Source: Ephydatia muelleri (lineage: Eukaryota; Porifera; Demospongiae; Spongillida; Spongillidae). Taken from it: 64,000 bases of DNA. The DNA lies in NCBI GenBank assembly GCA_013339895.1, contig JABACO010000007.1:6830593-6894592 (forward strand), read 5' to 3'. Positions 43,837 to 55,920 of the stretch are shown in pieces. The first letter of the stretch is position 1. Each line of letters begins with the position of its first letter. The notes beneath the pieces were generated by a model, which ran no database searches, was not told the origin of the DNA, and was given only the letters and a program-made list of their open reading frames with translations. Both the position numbers and the translations under genes were made by a program.

Positions 43837-45431
43837 CAGGGCTGTTTGTGAAAGAGCGCAACACTTCTTAAAACTTCCTATAACTCAGGATTGAAATTAA
43901 TTAACTGCTTGGTTTCTTTAACTTATGTTGCAGTAGTTAGGCAAATACTAACAATCCGATTATTGTTAGCAGTTAAGTAATTGTATCAAAACCCACATAA
44001 ATCAAAATAGTTCAAATTCCTCTATTAACAAAGGTATTCACAATTGCGGTTATAGAATTTATTTTAATAACTATATAGCATCAAATTAAAAATCTAAACA
44101 CCATTATTCAAAGGAGGGGAAAGGGTTGGAGGCAAAGTTCCCAAAACAGATGCAGCATTCCCTCTCTGAATGGCCACTGAAAACTTTTGCAGGAGGTATG
44201 CCAAAGAGCTTTTTTCCCCAGTGGTGTTCACAATGCGGCGACCCAAGTCCGTCAAAAATGACATGGAGTGAGGGCCGCAGACTCCAGTAGTTTCAAAGGC
44301 AACAGGTGTGAAAGAATGGTACGCATGGGAGGTGATGTAACTGTACTTCTTGATCATGGTCTGCTCTGCCTGGTTCGCTGCTGCACACACTTCAGAGGCT
44401 GTCAATGGATAGATGGGAAGGGGCAAAAGTGTCTGCATCCCAGACCAATAATCTGCCATTTGACCAAGGAACCATTGTGATTCCATCAGGACGCTTACCA
44501 TCTGTTCGATCGAGACCAGTGGGCTCTAGCCGAGAAGGAACATTGGCAGACGATAAAGCCCTGTGCAGAATGTCATTAAGCATGGCATGGCGGAAGTGAT
44601 GACCAGCACTAAAACGACAACTGAGCCCATGCGTGCCGAGCGTGTCCACATTTGCACCACAGTGATAACAAAGGTGAGGGATGCAAAGTGGGGTTCCCAG
44701 ACGAAGGCCAATCGCTATGCGAATAGTGTTATCATCCATGCGAAGACCCAGGGAAGTAACTGGTAGAGTGTGCAACCAAGAACCAGATTCCTTTTTAGAG
44801 GCAGATAAAAGCCTCGCCTTTCAGGGGCAGTGGCCAAGAGTTCAGCTGCAATGGAAGAAACCCTTGGTAGATCCCATAATTTCTGTCGATGTGACATAGG
44901 GCCAGAAGGAGGAGATTCATTATGACCTGTGGACCAATAACTACTACTAAATAACACAACATTTGAATATGTGGTGGAACAGTAGTGATATTAAGTTATT
45001 AGGTCAAAAATTGTGTTATTAACATTTAAGACCATTATTTGATAAATATGTTAAATAACCATCACTAATTAGTATATGACGTAAAAACACTATTTGATTT
45101 AATTTACTGGCGAGTCATTAAAATTAAAAACGTAGTGGTCATAAAGTTTGATTTGTTGTTTTGAATATTAACTAATAAAATGCCAGTCAAATTTCATACT
45201 TTACTGTTTGCAGTTTATAAATCATGTTATTAGTTAAAATTTGTCGTAAATTTTAGTTAATTGCAAGCTATTTGATTTTATCTTTTGAATTGTTAAAGAT
45301 AATGGAAAGGTAACAATGCAGTTTGTATTTGACTAAATGTGGTTATCGTACGTTCATAAATTCATTTATTAACAATGCTATTAAGGGATTATATTCATTT
45401 AAAAGCATTGCGCTCTTTTGCAAACACCCTG
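43837..45431. mobile_element. nested TA-flanked transposon in E3
   Basis: CAGGGCTGTTTGTGAAAGAG to ..GCTCTTTTGCAAACACCCTG, flanked by TA. It lacks the 66-bp duplication and the retrotransposon insert seen in E1 and E2, and has a different insert at 44074-44935. Confidence 0.78.
44074..44935 (-). mobile_element. 5'-truncated RLE-type non-LTR retrotransposon
   Basis: The insert is flanked by an 8-bp duplication AATAACTA (44066-44073 and 44936-44943). On the - strand it encodes, in two overlapping frames, LGLRMDDNTIRIAIGLRLGT, a Cys/His cluster CYHCGANVDTLGTHGLSC, and KRPDGITMVPW..VWDADTF. The last is an RPD..D arrangement typical of restriction-like endonucleases of non-LTR elements. It ends with VAIQRGNAASVLGTL. 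One frame change lies near 44400-44440. The reverse transcriptase part is absent, consistent with 5' truncation. Confidence 0.75.
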
Positions 45432-47929
45432 TATTACTGTTTAACGTGGGGTCAAGGCAGTGAAAAAGGACCTGCACATATTATACAATTTTCTAGAATG
45501 GTGCATCATAGTTGACATGCAATTAAAATGTTGCATAATTTAAAATTCAGGCACTCTAACTGCATGATGAACAGCCTAGATTCCAGTGCGTAAAAAAAGA
45601 ATTTGTAGAGTCTGTTAGTATATGAAATGATTAGAAAACTTGAAAAAAATGCGCTCGGTCCCTTTTTTCTGCCGTGATCCCCATCCACTCAGAATCACAC
45701 AGTTGAGCGCTGTTGGCCTGAAGTGAATCATCGTGTCAACTATCCCATAAAATCTTGCTTGAATCAAATGCAAGATAGAGGGGACTTTGATTTAGACTCA
45801 ATGACCCACAAATATTGTGTATCATGGGTCACACTCCATGTCTCTACAGTGGGAGTAAGGCTATTTACAGGTGTATGGAAGTGCCACAATATTCCTAGGT
45901 TTGTGAACTTGTTCTGCCATAATTCTAGACCTCTTGACCACCTAATTGTGCCCCTTATGCAGGAAAGGGCATTCCAAATGAACGAATGGCAAATGCTAGA
46001 ACAAGGAGGCTGCCATCTGAAATTATCCCTAATGCTCATATCGCAACATCTCAATTTGTGGACATGGGTGGCCATTTAACCCTGGAAAGTCATTTTGGGA
46101 ATGATCCACTGGCTGGAAGGGATGGCTTGATTGCTGAGCGCAATCGTCAATTCCACCAACAATATCCAGACTTGTCCATGGTATTTCATGCTATCAGCAA
46201 TAAAATTGTAATCCATTTATAGAATCTGTGAAATTGTATATTCGTCTGACAGAAGCTCTTGCTATTTGAAACTTGGTCTATTGTACTTACTGTCTTGGCA
46301 GTGATGAATTGATGCTTATAATATTCAATTAAAAACTTTTATCATGGTGTAATGGTGATCTCCCTCATTCATACCACCTGACCTCTGCCTCCTCAAAGAT
46401 GGCATATGTATCGTCATATGCCTTCAATCAGAGGTGAAGAATCCTCAGTAGACAAAAACTAGTGTGCCCAATAATAGTGTTTATGGTTATCCACAATCAG
46501 GGAACCATGAATAGTTGTATCAGTTGAAATACATGTAGAACGAAATTCTGATTGTATATAGATTATTACTCTTCAATTCATTCATGATTCATTTCAAAAG
46601 AACTAATCAAAGTAGGCAAAACTACTAATGCCCAAAAGTTCCTAGAGACCAGCACCTGAGCCTGTGCCTTAACTGGAGCAGGACACTAATGGAGGCCACA
46701 TACTTCTGGTGGGCCAGGTAGTGCAACTGTTCTTGGGAGGTGTTGAGTCCAGGAGGTGGGACATGTGTTATTGACAGATGGAGAGCTGATTACTGTGGAC
46801 AAGGTTTGGAGGAAGGGGGTGGTGCAGAGAGAGAAATAGGGTGAATGAATAATGGAGGGAGAGGGAGGGAGAAGAGGTGAGAAACATGGAACAGATGCAT
46901 GGTAGGGGAGGTGAAGAGCACACACACATGCGTACGTGCATCTCGCACACATACACACACACACACACACACAATCAAACAACACATTGCATACAGCTGG
47001 ATCCTTGCAAGGTCTACCTTTGCCTTATGAAGACTGGCAGTGATGGCTCTCCCTGCTCCTGGAGCCGGTACCTTAACAGGATCGCGCCAATGGACCCCAT
47101 ACCCTTTGGTAGCAGTCCAGGGTGTTATTGACAGATGGAGAGCTGATTACTGTGGAAAAGTTGTGGAGAGAAATAGGGTGAATGAGACATGGAGGGAGAG
47201 AGCTCTGGAGAAGAGGTGATGGAAGTAAAGGGACATGGGACAGATGATACGTGAATCATTACCTCAAGTCCTTACTCTATTTTCTTTCACAGTTGATTCC
47301 CAGTCCTCTGCCTCTGCAATCTCCTTGCCATCGTCACAGATGTCATTCTCACCATTTTGAACATATGCCTGACAAGTGAACAGATCAGTAAATAATTTAA
47401 ATCCACTAACCATGTTCCCATACAGCACTATACTGCTACAAACCACACACTCACCCCATACACATGCACAAACACACACGCACATGCACACAGACAAACA
47501 CACAATCACACAGAAATATAACAGAGACACAAATGTACTTGCATGTATATATAGGTAAAAATTCATTATTTTTCTTACCAATTAGAACAGTCATGAAATG
47601 GCCAGTGGGGGGACAGGCATTTCAAGTGGGGGACAATAGGGGGAGTAGTCCAAACCAGACCCCTTGGTCCTAACATGATATAATATTCTATATTTGCCAC
47701 TGTTTTGAGCAGTCTTATATGTTGGAGAAACAAAAATGACTGTAGTGCCCAGCAGGGAATCAGTTTTACCAAGGGGGTGGGGTAGGGGAGGGGCAATTAT
47801 ACTCCTGGTATCATGCACACACACACACAACATACCCACATTCGTATTTTTACCATAATCACACACACCCTCCATACTATCCATCACCCCTGCTTCCGTA
47901 GCACCGATCACACGAACGCGCACTCATAG

Positions 47930-47976
<47 letters not shown>

Positions 47977-48163
47977 ACACACACACATGCACACCCACAC
48001 ACACACACACTCACACTCACTCTCACACACACACACACACATACACACACACACATGCAGATACACACGCACGCACAGTGTGTGCGTATGTAGCGTATTG
48101 GGGTCCAACAAGGGCTACGCCCAACTACATAGACTCACACAAAACACACGCACACACGCGCAC

Positions 48164-48250
<87 letters not shown>

Positions 48251-49171
48251 CACACACACACACGTCCACAATTTAGTGTAAGGATCCGAGCTGAGCGTAC
48301 CAGTTTTCATACATACGTACTGCTGTACTGCTCCGCTGAGGCAATCGTTCGTCGGAAGCGCTAGAAACTGTACTGGGACACGCCTCCCGTTCTTTCGGGC
48401 CTGGACTCACGTCGCATTCCAGGAACGATCCCCCGTTCCACGCACGAGTTCTGATTCCAAACCATTTTTCATTTTTCGATATTCAATTTTTTGGAAAACG
48501 AGTAGACTACAAAATTGATGGTTATTTGGTCAATTCGTTTTTACGGCAGAATGAAATAACGGCTATTGTGTAACAAGTGGAATATTGAATCGAACCTAAT
48601 TTGCGGTCATAATTTTATTATTCTTGAATAGAAAAACAAATAATTGAAATGGCCGAAATATACACGGACCACCCACGGACCCTAGGGTCTGTGTGCCTTT
48701 CCGCCATGTCGATTTCTCTATTAATGGCACTCTTGTTTGTCCATTTTATTGCCATTTTTTGATCTTTCGTTTAATGACATAATCACATTTTGCCAGACAT
48801 TCGCCTCAATTTCGATGGCAGCTTGGATTGGGAAGTCCAGAATTCGAACGATTGCGTACAATGGGTTCAATTATTGGTTTTGTCAAATTTAAATATTTTG
48901 GAAAATCGAAAATTTGAAATTTTGGTATGGAACCGAAGTGAGTCCGGAATGGAGTTGGGCTTTCTAATAACTACGAAGCCACACCTATATCCCGGTTGTC
49001 CATCTATAGCCTAGCTGCTTATATACTGCGGGTTCTCGCTCCGCGAGACTATACGCGAGTGAGAAACTAGAGCCTGAATTATTCTTCATCTAGCATGTCG
49101 GCGGCACCCATATTTCGTATGGGCGAGCTTGGCCAATGAACTTTACCTTCCCCCGGCCTCATAAATAACTT

Positions 49172-49560
<389 letters not shown>

Positions 49561-50384
49561 GAAAGGTAAGACAGTAGAGATAATCCATACTCGTTCTCTG
49601 TGTTCACGATTTATGCCCAATGTTAGTGCACTCATGTATAGCAGAAAAGTTAGGAACTTTTTGCCGAGTATTATGACTTTCTAAATTGGATCCGGAGTTA
49701 TGTTGAATACATGCAGATTTCGGTGTTTAGGTAAAGCTTGATTTTATTACTGTTAGCGCACGACACACAGTAAACAGGCACACCCCTTCTGCTAATGTAA
49801 TGATAGCGATACTATTATTTGAGATGTCGACATCGTGAAACGGTTAGCAGACAGTATATGTGGCCTCTATGAATTTTATTCCGACGGCGAATGTGATATA
49901 AGTCAATCTTCATACGCTTAGAAAGCTAAGACAGCAAAGATAATGCATACTCGTTACCCTCATTCGATCGGACATATAGTTTATATTTCGTGTTATGTCC
50001 TTCTGAACCAGCAGAATACATGCTTGGTTTAGTTACATCATTAACGGTAGCAAAGGATTGCAAAAGGTACTATGCACCCCTTCTTATATATCTATAGTGA
50101 CGTGCATAGGTGTATATTACATAACAATAGGGGGTGCATATAATAAATGAAAGCAGACGAGTCGCAAGATATTGCTTTGAATGTGCAGAGCGTGACATTT
50201 TCGTGGAAGCGAATGAAAGAAAGAAGGGCGTGCAACTGAGTCTTAGAACCGTTACGCATACAATCCAGAAAGCAAGATGTCTTACAAAAAGGCCCGGCGC
50301 CTTCAATCTTTCGTAAGTTAGTAGTAACTAGCTAGAGGTCTGTGGTATAGAACAGAAGGCAATCTTTTACTTTAGGGTCCCCAT

Positions 50385-50712
50385 TGAAATTCATACTAGT
50401 AATGTGTGTGTCTACTCTGGGGGTGACGATGTATACTTACCCCTGCTTACACTAAACCTAGGCTAGGACGCTAATACGAGAACTGTCAGAGGGGTAGGCG
50501 TTTATTCGGCTGAGTATGAAACGCTAAGTACTGGATGTGATTAAGATGGTGGCCGTGAACTTTATACAGTACTTAGCGTTTCATACTCAGCCGAATGAAC
50601 GCCTACCCCTCTGATAGTTCTCGTATTAGCGTCCTAGCCTAGGTTTAGTGTAAGCAGGGGTAAGTATACATCGTCACCCCCAGAGTAGACACACACATTA
50701 CTACTAATGAAT
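50385..50712. mobile_element. foldback element inside E4, about 150-bp arms
   Basis: The arm GTGTGTGTCTACTCTGGGGG.. onward to ACGCTAAGTACTG (about 50402-50545) is repeated in inverse at about 50567-50703, with very few mismatches and a loop of about 25-30 bp. The outer few bases ATTCAT(A)CTAGTAATG and CATTACTACTAATGAAT also pair with one indel. It carries no ORF and sits just inside the left TIR of E4. Confidence 0.9.
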
Positions 50713-51003
50713 ACCCAGCATAAAATTTCTTACTCGGATCTTACAAGATCTTGTAAGACAGCACTAAGATTTAGATAAGGTGTAAGAATGTATGTAAGAA
50801 AAGTACCGCTTACTTAAGATCTTGTAAGAAATGGATACAATGTATATCACACATAGGTATGCTCACTTTAATGATTTTAATAGGCACGTTTTCTCATGGT
50901 ATAAACAGGATATATAAGAGAATCATATAACATACAAGAAATGCGCGCTTTGCTCTATAGTCCACATGCACATATACTAGAATACAGGCTATATATGCAA
51001 TGA

Positions 51004-51351
51004 TCAATGGTGCATATTCATATTCTTATTGGTCTGCAGAATGATGTAATCAATTGGTGAATACTTCACAGCAATATGAACGCAAATTCTAACAATACTA
51101 CCAACAGGAATAGCAATCATTTTCTTTGTCAGAGACATCTTTACTTTGTATATAAAATTCTTAATCTGTTGATGTGCACAGGGGACATTATCATCACAAT
51201 CCAGTATGCTCTCTTGTGTTTTCTCAAGAACATCACCAATGGCATACCAATTTTTATTTATGGTGCATACAGCGAACAGATATGAATAAAAGTTCAAAAT
51301 TATCTGAGTTTTCAACTTCACACACTGATGAATTTCTTTTCCTTTTTTCAT
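51004..51351 (-). CDS. unassigned ORF, about 115 codons, in E4
   Basis: The frame ends with a stop near 51004 after SPIDYIILQTNKNMNMHH and includes WYAIGDVLEKTQESILDCDD and IPVGSIVRICVHIAVKYSP. Its composition looks protein-like rather than random. I do not recognise the family. It overlaps no other likely gene and may be an exon of a protein encoded by E4. Confidence 0.4.
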   Translation of the reverse strand: MKKGKEIHQCVKLKTQIILNFYSYLFAVCTINKNWYAIGDVLEKTQESILDCDDNVPCAHQQIKNFIYKVKMSLTKKMIAIPVGSIVRICVHIAVKYSPIDYIILQTNKNMNMHH

Positions 51352-51356
51352 TTTGC

Positions 51357-51621
51357 AGTGCTAGACATGCATGGTTGGCCAATATACGGGCCAAGCAAGA
51401 TTTTGTTTGTAGTAGCTTCTCAGTTTTATGATAATTTCATGCAGACAAGCCACATGATGTTTGTGAGTGTACATTTCAGATTGCTGAGTACAACACCAAA
51501 CATGTATGTTACCAATGGGTTGTTTCTCAGTGGTAAGGGTTACAAAACAATAGGCATTCGTATCAAGAATAGCACTGGCATCAAACCAGTACCAAAAGGT
51601 AACAAGCTGGGATGGACATGA
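51357..51621 (+). CDS. unassigned exon-like ORF in E4
   Basis: An acceptor-like TTTTTCATTTTGCAG precedes an open frame LDMHGWPIYGPSKILFVVAS.. to PVPKGNKLGWT, stop TGA near 51619. It is not recognised. It lies directly before the GA-rich repeat. It could be a last exon or a chance ORF. Confidence 0.3.
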
Positions 51622-51639
51622 GTCATGATAGAGAGACAT

Positions 51640-51666
51640 GAAAGAGAGGGAGGGAGGGGAGGGAGG

Positions 51667-51748
<82 letters not shown>

Positions 51749-52310
51749 GAGAGAAAGAGAGAGAGAGAGTGAGTGAGGAGAGAGAGAGTGAGAGAGCGAG
51801 AGAGAGTGAGAGAGAGTGAGAGAGAGTGAGAGGTGAGAGTGAGAGTGAAAGAGTGAGAGAGGGAAAGAGAGTGAGAGAGGGAAAGAGAGTGAGAGAGGGG
51901 TGAGAAGGGAGGGGAGAGAGTGAGAGTGAAAGAGTGAGAGTGAGAGAGGGAAAGAGAGTGAGAGAGGGAAAGAGAGTGAGAGAGGGAAAGAGAGTGAGAG
52001 AGGGAAGAGAGTGAGAGGGAAAGAGAGTGAGAGAGGGAAAGAGAGTGAGAGAGGGAAAGAGAGTGAGAGAGGGAAAGAGAGTGAGAGAGGGAAAGAGAGT
52101 GAGAGAGGGAAAGAGAGTGAGAGAGGGAAAGAGAGTGAGAGAGGGAAAGAGAGTGAGAGAGGGAAAGAGAGTGAGAGAGGGAAGAGAGGAAAGAGGTGAG
52201 AGAGGGAAAGAGAGTGAGAGAGGGAAAGAGAGTGAGAGAGGGAAAGAGAGTGAGAGAGGGAAAGAGAGTGAGAGAGGGAAAGAGTGAGAGAGGGGTGAGA
52301 AGGGAGTGAC
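51640..52310. repeat. GA-rich satellite
   Basis: (GA)n is followed by about 30 units of AGAGAGGGAAAGAGAGTG and close variants (mostly 18 bp). Long Ser/Leu or Glu/Arg/Lys frames through it are repeat artefacts. Confidence 0.95.
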
Positions 52311-52565
52311 ATAGAATCCATTTCATCTTGTGGTTTAGAATACGAATATTATTTAAATATTATTTAAATTTTGGGTTTTGGGGTCAACTTTGTAACCGGC
52401 TGACAAAAATTGTTCAATGACTTCAGTATACAATCACTGCAAACCCATCCATTATACATATATTTACTCCCCATTGGTACCTTTGCCGATTTTAAACGAT
52501 TCTTCCACGGCTCAAAATCAGTTTCACATGCATGCCATAGCCATTAAGTTGGTTAGTTTCATTGA

Positions 52566-52815
52566 CAGGGATTTAACCCATTGTTTCCCACCATCCCTGA
52601 CTAGTGGCCAGGGATTTAATACATTGTTGCTTAGAGTATGAACCACACCCAGGTATCACACATGACCAGAGGCCAGTTATATAACCCATTGTGGACCCCC
52701 ACCCAGATATCACATGACCAGTGACTAGGGATTTACCCCATTGCTGTCCTGAGTATGAGTATGAACCACAACCCTGACCAGTGGCCATGCAGGGATTTAA
52801 CCCATTGTTCATTAG
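52566..52815. repeat. diverged direct repeats around CAGGGATTTAACCCATTG
   Basis: Four or five copies of a segment of about 55-65 bp containing (CAG)GGATTTA(A)(C/T)(C/A)CATTG and ATGACCAGTG(G)CCA. The copies are imperfect and their ends were not resolved. Confidence 0.7.
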
Positions 52816-53340
52816 TATGCGTTATGGTACCCAGCTCTCCATAGACACCCGGTAGAATATATATATTTATTACATATTGCGGGAAATCAAGCTTTTCATG
52901 TCTGCAAAATGACCACTTTTTGAAGGCTTAACTTAGGTTATAGAACGTTAACGCGGTTGATCAGATACACTAAATACTGTACCTATGGAGCAAACACGCG
53001 CACAGGACCGCAAATCAGTTGTTAAGATTAATTTGCACAACAACATACATATAGAATAATATTATGCCACAAGCTATCTCATTTTCGGTTTTGAAGTGAC
53101 ATTAAATATGATGCAAAATGTGGAGAGTTAGGTTGGGTTTGCATCCCTTTGGTGGTAGAGCTGGGAACCTGAAGCTCAGCGTAGTCTCTCTAGACTTGCA
53201 GGTAGACTAGCCAGTCCATCACAACAAACCAGATCTATGGTAGATTGAACGTGACCCTGATCAGAGCCAACTCCAGGGCCATTCTATCTAGAGTATGTGT
53301 TTAACTTTGTTGTGTGCATGTATTTCATATTTTATTTTCA

Positions 53341-54450
53341 GTTAACTCCTGCACTGCTGTGGACACTTCAGATACAGCTTGGAGACAGGAAATTCTAGGC
53401 CTTAGTAAGGGAAGGTTGGGTCTTCGCTCACTATACCAACTTGCACCTGCAGCATATATAGCCTCTATTTGCTCAGCTGGGCAGAGACAAATCTTCACCT
53501 CTGTTCTGCAGTTGCAGATTTTAATTCTGCTGTTCCACCTGACAAGGCACTGCAAATTCACTCCCTTCTCTCAGCGTCTCTGGTCTCCCAAAAAGAACTA
53601 TCCAGCACATTGGACACTTGCATGTTCAATCTGCTGTTGGAAACCTCCTCCAATGCTGACCAAGCACGATTGCTTTCTGTTTCCGCACCACATGCATCAT
53701 CCTGGCTGTCTGTTCTACCATCACAGGGACTGGGTCTACATCTTGATGCACCAGTCCATGAAGTTGCCATAAAATGGTGGCTTGGTCAGGGATCCCAGTG
53801 TGCACTTTGCCCTGGCAATGCCTTGATCCTCTGGGACATCATGCCACCACTTGTAAGCGTGGCGGTGATGTGGTGGTACGACACAACACCCTTCGTGATG
53901 TTCTGGCTGAAACATGCCACCGGGCCCCATCTTGGCATCCAAGTGGAAGCTGGCAATGACCCCACAGCCGATCATAGCCACACCCATCCTGCTGACCTTC
54001 TGTTGACTAACTGGACAACAGGCAAGACAGCTGCCTTTGATATCTCTGTAACCTCTCCGCTCAACACACATACCCTTATGGAAGCGGGAGTGTCTGCAGG
54101 ATCAGCTGCCCTTGCCAGTGAAGGCAGAAAGCACAGGGCCAATGATGCAAAATGCAAAGAACTCGGCTGGTTGTGTGTTCCCCTGGTAGCAGATACTTAT
54201 GGTGCATGGGGAAATGAAGCTGTTGATGTCTTCTCACAGCTGGCTTCTCGGCTTGCCACGCTTACATGCAGACCCAAGTCGGCTGTACTTAGAGACATCT
54301 ATGGCAGACTCAACCTCCATCTATTGAGGGCCAATGCCACTGCCATCCTCACCAGATGTATTTTGAATTAACATTAACTATTGGCTATGTTTAAGATTGT
54401 ACTCATGTGTATATATTGTAATATTGATTTTTATTGTATAAATAAATGAT
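53341..54450 (+). mobile_element. 5'-truncated RLE-type non-LTR retrotransposon in E4
   Basis: A coding remnant in three changing frames ends TAA near 54371, with a 3' tail containing AATAAA near 54442. It includes a Cys/His cluster (CPWQCLDPLGHHATTC, then GGDVVVRHNTLRDVL). An endonuclease-like motif follows (HPADLLLTNW..GKTAAFDISV, a P-x-D..D arrangement). The C-terminus reads CKELGWLCVPLVADTYGAWG and IYGRLNLHLLRANATAIL. This matches a repetitive reverse-transcriptase/endonuclease family of invertebrates, recognised from memory. It is a different lineage from the copy in E3. Frameshifts near 53500, 53830 and 53930 break it. Confidence 0.75.
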
Positions 54451-55920
54451 GAGTTAATGTGACCAGTGACACTTTTGCCCAATTTATATGAAAGAAGCCA
54501 TTTATATGAAAGAAGAATAAATGTGACATCACAATACACTTTCTAAAGCAGTGGATCGCATGTGGTTGTGCATGTGACATGCTTTGTATATGGTTCTGTG
54601 TAGTAACGCTGCTGATTTTAAGGGTTTGGATAATTATGCAAACACACTCACCCCCAAACGAGGATCACTGACAGGCATGGATTACATGATTTCATCTAAT
54701 TACTATATTTCACTTTATATACATATTGTTCCACTCATTTAAAAAATGTATGCAGCAGTGAGTGGGAGCGCAACATGTCTATTAGTACATGACGTCATGC
54801 ATGTTATGTATACCAATATTGTGTTAAGTGACCACTAGATTCTGTTTTACACCAGACCCCTGGCTAGTTACTACTAACTTACGAAAGATTGAAGGCGCCG
54901 GGCCTTTTTGTAAGACTTCTTGCTTTCTGGATCGTTTGCGTAACGGTTCTTGTCAAAAATGCCATGCTCAAGCAATATCTAGCGACTCGTCTGCTTATAC
55001 TATGCACTCTCTATTGTTTTATATTATAATAGAATACAAGTGGTGCATGATACCGTTATTGGCGTTAATGATGTAATTAAACCAAGCTACACAAATATAT
55101 GTATTCTGGTTCAGAAGGTCATAATACGAAATATAAACTATATGTCCGATCGAATGAGGCCAAGGTATGCATTATCTTTGCTGTCGTAGCTTTCTAAGCG
55201 TATGCAGTTTCATATATTCGCTGTCGGAATATTCATAGAGGCCTAATACGCGCACTTGCTAAATTTAAATAGATGCCGCGGGGCGATCGGTGTCCTATTC
55301 AAGACACTTAATTCAAGATCCAAGCATGTACCGCGCAATTGGAGTGTGTGTGCGTGCGTCTGTGTGCATGTGTGTGTGTGTACATGTGTGTGTGTGTGTG
55401 TGCGTGTGTGTGTGTGTGTGTGTGTGATGAAGAATAATTCAGGCTCTATATAGTTTCTCACTCGCGTATAGTCTCGCGGAGCGAGAACCCGCAGTATATA
55501 TGCAGCTAGGCTATAGAAGGACAACCGGGATATAGGTGTGGCTTCGTAGTTATTAGAAAGCCCGATTCCATTCCGGACTAACTTCAGTTCCATACCAAAA
55601 TATCAAATTTTCGATTTTCCAAAATATTTAAATTTGACAAAACCAATAATTGAACCCATTTTACGCAATCGTTCGAATTCTGGACTTCCCAATCCAAGCT
55701 GCCATCGAAATTGAGGCGAATGTCTGGCAAAATGTGATTATGTCATTAAACGAAAGATCAAAAAATGGCAATAAAATGGACAAACAAGAGTGCCATTAAT
55801 AAAGAAATCGACATGGCGGAAAGGCACACAGACCCACTAGAACATGTGTACATGAACAGTCATTACAACCAGCTTGTAGCTGCATGAAATTACGATGCAC
55901 TATCCTTGATGCTGGTGCCA

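Larger units (their letters stand above)
43333..46222 (+). pseudogene. rve-like DDE integrase of E3, broken first exon
   Basis: Blocks: 43333-43585, 43649-43795, 45693-45898 and 45963-46222 (TAG). The first block has small deletions (after ACAGAATGCAACTGA) and the shared extra C near 43485. The later blocks are open and contain RVDHHKEW and HTVERCWPEVNHR. The C-terminus is longer than in E2 because CAA replaces its TAA, ending KIVIHL. Confidence 0.78.
41459..48681. mobile_element. E3: long-TIR DNA transposon with rve-like integrase
   Basis: About 7.2 kb, from GGTCCGTGTATATTTCGGCC at 41459 to ..CACGGACC at 48670 or, with a short duplicated end, 48681. The original left flank, now split off by E2, is CTAGGGT at 34551-34557. 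The same seven bases follow the right end at 48682-48688. The left TIR runs to about 43332 and the right begins about 46860. It contains the integrase with an intact C-terminal exon, and a nested transposon carrying its own retrotransposon insert. Confidence 0.85.

Noticed and set aside
51361-52326. 321-codon Ser/Leu-rich ORF
   Set aside because: It is the translation of the GA-rich satellite and its tail only by chance extends into neighbouring sequence.
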